Positions 1 through 7,732 of a stretch of DNA of 53,461 bases are shown here, piece by piece. Each line of letters begins with the position of its first letter. The stretch's first letter is position 1. The translations under genes and the position numbers were made by a program. This DNA is from Bacteroidaceae bacterium (GTDB taxonomy: Bacteria > Bacteroidota > Bacteroidia > Bacteroidales > Bacteroidaceae), in NCBI GenBank assembly GCA_017469685.1, contig JAFUFW010000030.1:1-53461 (forward strand), written 5' to 3'. Below the pieces are notes generated by a model, which worked only from the letters and a program-made list of their open reading frames with translations, did no database searches and was not told where the DNA came from.

Positions 1-464
1 ATGAGCTGCTTGGTTTCATGAACCTCACTGAGCGTGCCGGCCACAAACCGGCCCAACTATCAGGTGGCGAGAAGCAGCGAATAGCTGTAGCACGCGCACT
101 CGTGAATAAGCCGGCAGCAGTGCTCGCTGACGAGCCCAGCGGAAGCCTCGATAGCGTCAACAAAGCTGAGCTCCACAGCCTCTTCTTCAACCTGCGCGAA
201 CAGCTGGGACAGACCTTCGTCATCGTAACACACGATGAGAGCCTCGCCGAGCAGACTGACCGCACTATCCATCTGCGTGACGGCTTAGTAGTAAGTCAAA
301 CCGAGCAAGCAGAAGCCACAGTCGAGCAAGCAGTAGCCCAGACGGAAGGACGTTCCGCTGGGGACGGTTTTCCTGCAGCTGACAGTGTCCTCCCAGACCT
401 CGCCCCAGAGTCAGACCCTTCCACATTCACCCCTTCTTCACATTCTAAAACCTTCCTCGCATGA
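1..464 (+). CDS. ABC transporter ATP-binding protein, LolD-like (3' part)
   Basis: C-terminal part of an ABC ATPase whose start lies before the window: the frame is already open from base 3 (E-L-L-G-F before the first Met at 18). Visible motifs are the signature LSGGEKQR, Walker [14 protein letters not shown] and the H-loop IVTHD. The SGGEKQR/SGSLD style matches the LolD/MacB/FtsE group, which powers lipoprotein release or similar export with an MacB/FtsX-type membrane partner (not in the window). After the ATPase core there is a tail of about 55 residues, rich in Ala, Glu, Ser, Pro and Thr, that the family normally lacks; it is probably disordered. The stop overlaps the start of the next gene by ATGA, implying translational coupling. 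Family assignment is firm, substrate is not. Confidence 0.85.
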   Translation, partial: ELLGFMNLTERAGHKPAQLSGGEKQRIAVARALVNKPAAVLADEPSGSLDSVNKAELHSLFFNLREQLGQTFVIVTHDESLAEQTDRTIHLRDGLVVSQTEQAEATVEQAVAQTEGRSAGDGFPAADSVLPDLAPESDPSTFTPSSHSKTFLA

Positions 465-1294
465 AACTGCAACTTGGCCTAATAAACCGTCTTACCGTCA
501 GTCGTAGCGCCGACCACGGACTATACCTCAGCGGCGGCCCAGAGGATATTCTTCTGCCTAAGCGCTATGTCCCCGACGGCACGGCTGTTGGCGACGAACT
601 CGACGTGTTTGTCTATCTCGACAACGAAGAGCGCCTCGTGGCTACAACAGAAAAGCCCCTCGCACAGGTTGGTGATTTCGCTTGGCTTGAAGTGGCTTGG
701 GTAAACCAATTCGGTGCCTTCCTCGACTGGGGCCTTATGAAAGACCTCTTCGTGCCTTTCCGTGAGCAGAAGATGAAGATGCAGAAAGGACGCAGCTATC
801 TCGTACATGTGCATCTCGACCCTGAGACCTACCGCATTATGGCTTCAGCTAAGGTCGAACGTTACCTCTCGACCGCCTGGCCGCCTTACCATGGCGGCGA
901 CGAAGTGGAAGTCCTCGTATGGCAGAAGACCGACCTCGGTTTCAAAGTCATCGTAGACAACCGCTTTGCAGGCTTGCTCTTCGACGACGAGATTTTCCGC
1001 GAGCTTCACAGTGGCGACCGCCTGCGTGCTTACGTCAAGCAAGTGCGCCCCGACGGGAAGATAGACCTCTCACTCCAAAAGAAAGGACAAAAAGCCGTTG
1101 CCGACTTCAGCGAAACCTTGCTTGAGCACCTCCGCACCAACAACGGATTCTCAGCTCTTGGTGACAAGAGTCCGGCTGAGGAGATATATGCTATCTTCGG
1201 CGTGAGTAAGAAAGTATTTAAAAAAGCAGTCGGCGACCTATATCGTCGTCGACTGATAGCCATCGAGGACGATGGATTACATCTTAGCAAATAA
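461..1294 (+). CDS. cvfB: CvfB/YitL-family S1-like RNA-binding protein
   Basis: 277-aa protein matching the CvfB family: N-terminal S1-like OB folds (residues about 1-65 and 70-135, with the '[20 protein letters not shown]' type S1 strand), a third S1 domain (about 145-210, ending '[11 protein letters not shown]') and a C-terminal winged helix (about 225-277, '[20 protein letters not shown]'). CvfB proteins bind RNA and affect virulence or stress gene expression in Firmicutes; the role in Bacteroidetes is not settled. Length is normal for the family. It overlaps the ABC gene by 4 nt and is followed 6 nt later by a glycosidase gene, so it may be co-transcribed with both. The start ATG is fixed by the ATGA overlap. 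Confidence 0.9.
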   Translation: MKLQLGLINRLTVSRSADHGLYLSGGPEDILLPKRYVPDGTAVGDELDVFVYLDNEERLVATTEKPLAQVGDFAWLEVAWVNQFGAFLDWGLMKDLFVPFREQKMKMQKGRSYLVHVHLDPETYRIMASAKVERYLSTAWPPYHGGDEVEVLVWQKTDLGFKVIVDNRFAGLLFDDEIFRELHSGDRLRAYVKQVRPDGKIDLSLQKKGQKAVADFSETLLEHLRTNNGFSALGDKSPAEEIYAIFGVSKKVFKKAVGDLYRRRLIAIEDDGLHLSK

Positions 1295-1300
1295 TCAGCA

Positions 1301-4300
1301 ATGAGAAAACTTACCTTAGTAGCATCTATGCTTGTGGCAGCAAGCTCCTATGCTGCCGATTTTACATTTCGCCTAAAAAACACTCTCGGCTTCCCGCGAA
1401 CAGAAGAGACAGTAGAAGTGGCAGTGCCAGAAGGCACAGACTTGAGCTCATCTGTGCTTACATCCGAGGCGGGAGACGTCATACCTTTTGAAGCTGTAGG
1501 CAATTCAACTATCCGCTTTCGCGCTACTGTAGGCCGCGGCACCACAGCAGGCTACGTCCTTACATCCGGCACGCCTTCAGCTCCGCCTAAGTCCACATAC
1601 GCTGCAGTGAAAATGCCTTCGAACCGTGCTGACATAGCCTGGGAAAACGACCTTTGTGCCTATCGTATGTATTCCAGTGTGTTGCTTAAAAGCGAACCTA
1701 ATACCGCCCAAGGCGTTGATGTCTGGTTCAAGAAGCGCGCCACACCTGTCATTGATGAGATGTACAACCTCTCAAACTATCACAACGAAAGTCAGTTTGG
1801 CGTTGATGCCTACTCGGTCAATGGCAAGCGGCTCGGATGCGGAGGTACGGCTGTTGTTGAGGGCGGACATTTGGTGATGCACAATCCCTACGACGCTTGC
1901 GAGATTACCAGGCAGGACGCACTCCGTTCTGCGTTTAAACTCACCTATAATAACGTTAGTGCAACAGGGCAGAAATACACCAAAACACTGAATGTTGAGA
2001 CCACGGCAGGAGCATTGCTAAACAAGGCTACAGTACGCCTTGATGGGCCTTCTGCCACTATTCGACTGGCTGTTGCCGTTTACCAGCACACGGATATGAC
2101 TCACCTCGTCGAGGGTGTCGCTTACACCGAAGTGCCAGGCCTCATCGGTTGGACAGAAGCCAAGAGTGAAGGTTCCATAACTTCAGCCGGAGCCCGCTTC
2201 TTCCAAGGCGCTTACGTGCCGGCACAATTTAATCCTTCCACGGAGGTTATAGACAACCACCTCTGCCTTGTCGTAGACTATGAGGTCGGCACAGAAGTTA
2301 CTTTCTACTTCGGCGGCGGCTGGAACATCTATCCCGAAGGGCGTTACTCGCAGGACGACGAATGGTTTGAGGCCTTAAATCAATTCAAACAGACTCAGGA
2401 GTGTCCGCTCCAACTCACATCGATGCACGACGTTCTCAATCGCGATGACGTTCTGGCAGTACTTAACACCGTCAATGAGACCTGGCAGACGCGCAACTCT
2501 TCGCATGGCGATTATTTCTGGAATCGTGCAGTTTACCATATTGGAAACATGGCTGCTTATGATGCTACTGGCAACCAGCAATACATCGATTTCTCAACCG
2601 CTTGGGCGAAGAAGTCTAACTGGTGGGGAGCCAAGGGCACGGATAAGACGCAGTGGCAGTACAAGACATACGGCGAAGGAGACAATTGGGTACTCTTTGG
2701 CGACAATCAGGTTTGCTTCCAGGTATATATTGACCTTTATAACCTTGATCCAGCTCACGACCAGAACAAGATAGAGCGGGCATTGGAGGTCATGAATTAT
2801 GAGATATCCACCGATGCAACCGACTATCTTTGGTGGGTCGACGGGCTGTTTATGGTCATGCCAATAATGACAAAGCTTTATGCTATCAGTGGCAATCCCG
2901 ACTATCTTGAAAAGATGTACGCCTACTGGCAGTACGCTAATTCTATTATGTATGACGAGGAGACAGGTCTATACTTCCGCGACGCAAAATATGTGTATCC
3001 CGAGCATAAGACCAATGCCGGCAAGAAAGACTTCTGGGCACGTGGCGATGGTTGGATATTTGCGGCCTTTGCCAAAGTCCTTTCCGAGCTGCCCGAAACC
3101 GACAGCCATCGCGACGAGTACATAGCATACTACCGCCGTTTGGCAGCTGCGCTCAAGGCTTGTCAGCAGGACGAAGGTTATTGGACACGCTCACTTGTTG
3201 ACCCCGCTCAGGCTCCTGGATATGAGACCAGCGGCACAGCCTTGAACACCTTTGCCTACGCTTGGGGCATCCGCAACGGAATCATCGATGAGTTGGAATA
3301 CGGCGAGACACTTGAGCGCGCATGGCACTACCTCACGACTATCGCTCTTCAGGAGGACGGCACAGTGGGTTATATCCAACCAATAGGAGAAAATGCCAGT
3401 CCGAACACTACCGTCAAGGCTACCGACTACCACGACTTCGGCGTGGGAGCCTTCTTGCTTGCTGCTGCAGAGATGAGCCGCCTGGCCGTTGGCGACCTTG
3501 AATTGCCTCGACTGCGCATGACTGGGGTGTCACTTGACAGTGAAGATGCTCACCTGTTGACAGTGAACTTTAATCTTCCGCCTGATGCAGAGGACGCAAC
3601 ATCTGCAGCCAGATACCTTCTTGATGGCGAACCGCTTGCTATAGACAACGTTGAAATACTCGACAACACCGTCATCCTTCACCTTACCGACAGCATTGAC
3701 TATGGCCTCTATCGGTTCGGACTCGAGGGCCTTCATAGCGCCGATGGCGGCGAACTGGCGCAGAACCAGCAGCGCACGCTCCTGCGCACCGTACCTCTCG
3801 ACGCCCGGCAGACAGGAATCACGATAAGCGCCATCGGTTCACAGACGGGTAATCCCTACAGCAATGTCAACGATGGAAAACTCTCAACACGCTGGAGTCA
3901 GGAGGGCAAGAACCAATGGATACGTTTTGACCTCAAGAGCGTAAAGAGTGTATGGGCTGTCGACGTGGCCTTCTACAACGGCGACTCGCGTGTGTTCTAT
4001 TTTAAGGTGCAGACGTCAACAGACAACCGCACGTGGACTGATGCAACAGGAGATTTGGTAAGCAGCGGCATGACCAATGAGCTGGAGCGGTATCGCTTTG
4101 AGCCTGTTGAGGCTCGTTACGTTCGTTTGCTTTGCAGCGGCAACAGTACAAACGAATGGAACAGTCCAACGGAGATTCGCATACGCTTTGATGAGCTCGA
4201 CAATATCGGCGACCTTAGACTAACGGACGGTGAGAATGACGGACGGCCATCCACAATCTTCGACCTCAGTGGCCGTCGAGTGAACATCATCAGAAAGGGT

Positions 4301-4339
4301 ATTTATATTATCAACGGAAAGAAAGTGAACGTAAACTAA
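1301..4339 (+). CDS. Secreted DUF4861-GH105 unsaturated glucuronyl/galacturonyl hydrolase with F5/8C domain
   Basis: 1012-aa secreted protein. A signal peptide covers residues 1-19 (ends SYAAD). Residues about 20-345 resemble DUF4861, a domain often joined to glycan hydrolases. Residues about 370-730 are a GH88/GH105-type (alpha/alpha)6 barrel, shown by 'WWVDGLFMVMP' (Asp514, candidate catalytic acid) and the hallmark WARGDGW at 579-585. Residues about 845-975 look like an F5/8-type-C (discoidin) carbohydrate-binding domain. The last 27 residues carry 'DLSGRRVN...GIYIINGKKV', the type IX-like C-terminal tail common in Bacteroidetes. GH105 enzymes remove the unsaturated uronic acid left by polysaccharide lyases (rhamnogalacturonan, ulvan). 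It starts 6 nt after cvfB and is followed by a BNR_4 protein that could supply the lyase or debranching step. No SusC/D pair is present. Confidence 0.88.
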   Translation: MRKLTLVASMLVAASSYAADFTFRLKNTLGFPRTEETVEVAVPEGTDLSSSVLTSEAGDVIPFEAVGNSTIRFRATVGRGTTAGYVLTSGTPSAPPKSTYAAVKMPSNRADIAWENDLCAYRMYSSVLLKSEPNTAQGVDVWFKKRATPVIDEMYNLSNYHNESQFGVDAYSVNGKRLGCGGTAVVEGGHLVMHNPYDACEITRQDALRSAFKLTYNNVSATGQKYTKTLNVETTAGALLNKATVRLDGPSATIRLAVAVYQHTDMTHLVEGVAYTEVPGLIGWTEAKSEGSITSAGARFFQGAYVPAQFNPSTEVIDNHLCLVVDYEVGTEVTFYFGGGWNIYPEGRYSQDDEWFEALNQFKQTQECPLQLTSMHDVLNRDDVLAVLNTVNETWQTRNSSHGDYFWNRAVYHIGNMAAYDATGNQQYIDFSTAWAKKSNWWGAKGTDKTQWQYKTYGEGDNWVLFGDNQVCFQVYIDLYNLDPAHDQNKIERALEVMNYEISTDATDYLWWVDGLFMVMPIMTKLYAISGNPDYLEKMYAYWQYANSIMYDEETGLYFRDAKYVYPEHKTNAGKKDFWARGDGWIFAAFAKVLSELPETDSHRDEYIAYYRRLAAALKACQQDEGYWTRSLVDPAQAPGYETSGTALNTFAYAWGIRNGIIDELEYGETLERAWHYLTTIALQEDGTVGYIQPIGENASPNTTVKATDYHDFGVGAFLLAAAEMSRLAVGDLELPRLRMTGVSLDSEDAHLLTVNFNLPPDAEDATSAARYLLDGEPLAIDNVEILDNTVILHLTDSIDYGLYRFGLEGLHSADGGELAQNQQRTLLRTVPLDARQTGITISAIGSQTGNPYSNVNDGKLSTRWSQEGKNQWIRFDLKSVKSVWAVDVAFYNGDSRVFYFKVQTSTDNRTWTDATGDLVSSGMTNELERYRFEPVEARYVRLLCSGNSTNEWNSPTEIRIRFDELDNIGDLRLTDGENDGRPSTIFDLSGRRVNIIRKGIYIINGKKVNVN

Positions 4340-4360
4340 CCAATAAACAATTATAATATC

Positions 4361-7300
4361 ATGATTAAGAAAATAATTATTTGTACCACTATGGCTGTCA
4401 TTGCCATTGGTTCGGCTTTCGCTCAGGACACTTTTAGTGGCACCGTTGTTGCCGACGAGGGCGCCTGGTGCTGGTTCGCCGACCCGCGCGCCATGCACTA
4501 CGATAACGCCAACGGCACAATCAACGCCACCTACATCGGCTACATCGACGTACACGGCAACGTGAAGGCCACGCAATACGACTGGGTGAGCGGGCGCAAG
4601 ACGGACGTGCTGGTGCGCTCCTACTTCCAGCCCGACGACCACAACAACCCCACCTTCGTCGTCCTGCCCGACGAGCGCGTCATGATCTTCTATACCCGCC
4701 ACACCGACGAGGCAAAGATATGGTATCGCATATCGCGGAAGCCGGGAGACATCACCGCGCTCGGAGAGGAGAAGTACCTCGCCACGGCCAACAACACGAC
4801 CTATCCCTCGCCGTTCATCCTGAGCGACGACCCTGAGCACATCGACCTCTGCTGGCGCGGCATCAACTGGCACCCGACCATCGCCCGCCTCACCATGCCC
4901 GACACCGACGACAACTGCAAGTTCGACTTCGGTCCCAAGCAGATTGTGCAAAGCACGGGCGCACGCCCCTACGCCAAATACCAAAGCAACGGCAAGGATA
5001 AGATCTATGTGAGCTACACAACTGGTCACCCCGACAACGAGCAGCCCGACTGGCTCTACTTCAACGTCATCGATATCAACCACGGCAACGGTCCTATCCT
5101 GCGCGACATCAAGGGCAACCAACTCTCCGTCATCGCCAACGGCGTGCATAATGTCAACAAGCAGAGCAGCTATGCCTCGGCTCACCCCGCTGCCGTCGTA
5201 GACAATACGGCTAATATCCGCAACTGGGTGTGGCAGATCGCTTTGGACGAAAATGAGAATCCCGTCATCGCCTATCCACACATTGATGATGCCAAGACGA
5301 CGCACGTCTACTGGTATGCCCGCTGGACAGGTAGCGAGTGGCGCCGCACGTGGGTGCAGTACGCCGGCCACGCCTTCCACCAGAACTGGAACTCCACCGA
5401 GCGCTGCTACAGCGGCGGTATGGCTATCGATCCCGACCACATCAACGACCTCTACCTCTCCATCCCCACAAAGGACGGTGCTTACAACAAGGACGGCGTC
5501 TATGAGATATGGAAATACACGATCGACGACGGGGGTAAGGTGGCTGGCAGCGAGCAGATCACCCGCAACTCCGCTAAGAACAACGTCCGCCCCTTCATCA
5601 TCCCCGGCTCCGGGAACTCGCCCATGCGCCTCGCTTGGATGAACGGCGACTACTATTACTGGATGGTGCAGAAGAGCTACCCGAAGGGCTACCCCACAGA
5701 CATACGCGTGGATAATGCCTGGGAAGAGGAACTGACAGAAGAGGATGAACAGGCTCCCCGCACAGACTGCTGGTGCCTCGGCAAGGACAAGACGCTGAAC
5801 CTCGCCTTTGCCATGAACGCCTCGAAATATGCTGGCAGCAAGCTCTTCACACTGGGCAACATGACCTATTCGTTGGACAATGATAGCTATCCAGTAGTAA
5901 AAATCGGCGATAATAGCTACCGCAGCCAGAACCGCCTGCTGACCTCCGATGACTGGGCGACCAACTCCACAGGCACCAGCGGTGACAACCACCCGACGAA
6001 GGTCGCCACGTGGGTGCTCTCGCTGACTTATGATGGCGCGGTGCTCACCACCTATCGTAACGGTCTCGTAGACCAGGTCATTGAGACAACGGCCTTGGAA
6101 GGCGGCACAGCCGAAGCTTACGGCGATGATTACCCCCACACACTCCTAAGTCAAAATGATTATTACGCCTGTGCCTCACCCATCACCGTGCAAGCCTTCG
6201 TAAAAACGATGCAGGCTGACCTCGACCGCGAAGCCGTGCGCAACGCCCTGCTGATGCTCGACCTTCCCGCCGAGACGCACACCGACCTCGTATTGCCCGC
6301 CTCACGTCTGGGCCTCGACATCACATGGTCAAGCAGCGACGAGAAGGTTATTAATAACGATGGCGTGCTCATGCCTCTCACCGAGGACACCAACGTCACC
6401 CTCACTGCCACCATCGGCGACGAGAACCGCCCGTTCGAGGTTAAGGCCCTCGCACGCGATATTGAGAAGAACCTCCGCTACGAGCAGACCGAAACCCTCG
6501 ACCTCACGAAGAACACCGCAGCAGGCTTCTCCACAAACAAATACGGCCTCGCTCCCGAGGGGCTGCTCACAGGACTGCGCTCTTATACTACCCTCGTCAC
6601 CGTCACCCCCAAGACTATGCTTAAGCAGCCACGTATCTACGACTTCGGCAGTGGTTCAGGCAACAGCCTCTTCCTGCGTGCCGATGCTCTCTCGGCAGGT
6701 ATAAAGCTCAATGGCGGCACCACGACGATGGTCACCAGCCAGACCAAGCTACAGGCAGGCACTGAGTATAAGCTGGCTGTCTGCTACGACGCTGCCTCGC
6801 GCACGACGCGTATATATATTAATGGTGTGGAGAATGTCAGCGGCACGGCCAATCAGAATGAGGCATATATGCTGGCAGAAGTGGCTGCCGACACGCGCAA
6901 CTACATAGGCCGCACACAGTGGTGGGATGGTTCCTATGCTGCCGACAATCAGGACTTCTGCGGCACCATCTCTGGCCTGCGCCTCTACGATGTCTGCCTC
7001 ACGCAGAAAGAAATATGCGAGTTGCAAGATATCCCTTTTGAGCAGAAGGAACTGCCCACGGCACTCCAGAACGGTGATTTCGAGGCACCATACAGCGTGC
7101 TGGCCGGTAGCGGCGTAAGCGCAGACCGCGCCATCTACTCGCCTGAAGGCTGGACAGTAGACCGCGCCAACGGCGATGCCAATGACTTGACGGGCCTAAA
7201 GAGCGGCGACCTCTTTTTCGACCGTTTCTTCGGCAACCTCGACAAGCCTGCTGACCACGGCCAGCAAACATATTGGATTCGTCAGAACTGGGGCACGCCC

Positions 7301-7726
7301 ACGCTCACACTCTCGCAGGAGCTCCGCCTGCCCGAAGGCGAATACACGCTCACATGCGACCTTTGGAAGAGCGGCCTCGGCGGCAATGCATACGTAGCTG
7401 TCACCACGGAAGGCGGAGCCACTGTCCAGTCACCGACGGTCGACAACAAAACCGAGTGGCAGACCATATCTCTCAAATTCGAGAGCGATGGAGAGGCCTC
7501 GACGAAGGTTCAGCTCATTGCAGTTCATACAAGTGCAGGCTCAGAGAAGATCATAGGCTGGGACAACGTCGTCCTAACCAGAGAGCAAGGCAGCAGCATC
7601 AGCTTAACGAAGCCCGCCGCCGCAAGCGGCGCTCTTTATGATCTCGGCGGGCGCCGTGTTTCCAATCCCGAAACGACAGGCGTTTATATTTCCGACAACA
7701 AAAAACTATTCATACATAAGAGATAA
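4361..7726 (+). CDS. Secreted BNR_4 beta-propeller protein with two LamG-like modules
   Basis: 1121-aa secreted multidomain protein. Signal peptide 1-21 (ends AFAQD). Residues about 25-455 form a BNR_4-type beta-propeller ('GAWCWFADPRA', 'YIGYIDVHG', 'HNNPTFVVLPDERVMIFY'), the fold of PL24/PL25 ulvan lyases and GH145 rhamnosidases. Then come a LamG-like module (about 465-610), an atrophied bacterial Ig-like domain (about 615-700, 'ITWSSSDEKVINNDGVL'), a second LamG (about 705-890), a CBM-like jelly roll (about 905-1085, 'NGDFEAPYS') and a tail 'YDLGGRRVSNPETTGVYI'. It follows the GH105 gene by 21 nt, so a pathway in which this protein cleaves a uronic-acid polysaccharide and GH105 clears the unsaturated end is plausible. 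The exact activity (lyase, rhamnosidase or binding only) cannot be told from sequence by eye. Confidence 0.8.
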   Translation: MIKKIIICTTMAVIAIGSAFAQDTFSGTVVADEGAWCWFADPRAMHYDNANGTINATYIGYIDVHGNVKATQYDWVSGRKTDVLVRSYFQPDDHNNPTFVVLPDERVMIFYTRHTDEAKIWYRISRKPGDITALGEEKYLATANNTTYPSPFILSDDPEHIDLCWRGINWHPTIARLTMPDTDDNCKFDFGPKQIVQSTGARPYAKYQSNGKDKIYVSYTTGHPDNEQPDWLYFNVIDINHGNGPILRDIKGNQLSVIANGVHNVNKQSSYASAHPAAVVDNTANIRNWVWQIALDENENPVIAYPHIDDAKTTHVYWYARWTGSEWRRTWVQYAGHAFHQNWNSTERCYSGGMAIDPDHINDLYLSIPTKDGAYNKDGVYEIWKYTIDDGGKVAGSEQITRNSAKNNVRPFIIPGSGNSPMRLAWMNGDYYYWMVQKSYPKGYPTDIRVDNAWEEELTEEDEQAPRTDCWCLGKDKTLNLAFAMNASKYAGSKLFTLGNMTYSLDNDSYPVVKIGDNSYRSQNRLLTSDDWATNSTGTSGDNHPTKVATWVLSLTYDGAVLTTYRNGLVDQVIETTALEGGTAEAYGDDYPHTLLSQNDYYACASPITVQAFVKTMQADLDREAVRNALLMLDLPAETHTDLVLPASRLGLDITWSSSDEKVINNDGVLMPLTEDTNVTLTATIGDENRPFEVKALARDIEKNLRYEQTETLDLTKNTAAGFSTNKYGLAPEGLLTGLRSYTTLVTVTPKTMLKQPRIYDFGSGSGNSLFLRADALSAGIKLNGGTTTMVTSQTKLQAGTEYKLAVCYDAASRTTRIYINGVENVSGTANQNEAYMLAEVAADTRNYIGRTQWWDGSYAADNQDFCGTISGLRLYDVCLTQKEICELQDIPFEQKELPTALQNGDFEAPYSVLAGSGVSADRAIYSPEGWTVDRANGDANDLTGLKSGDLFFDRFFGNLDKPADHGQQTYWIRQNWGTPTLTLSQELRLPEGEYTLTCDLWKSGLGGNAYVAVTTEGGATVQSPTVDNKTEWQTISLKFESDGEASTKVQLIAVHTSAGSEKIIGWDNVVLTREQGSSISLTKPAAASGALYDLGGRRVSNPETTGVYISDNKKLFIHKR

Positions 7727-7732
7727 TATTAT

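Noticed and set aside
4220-6139. 639-codon open frame opposite the BNR_4 gene
   Set aside because: It is antisense to a clear secreted propeller protein; the translation is Val/Gly/Ala-rich without motifs, as expected from GC-rich codons read backwards.
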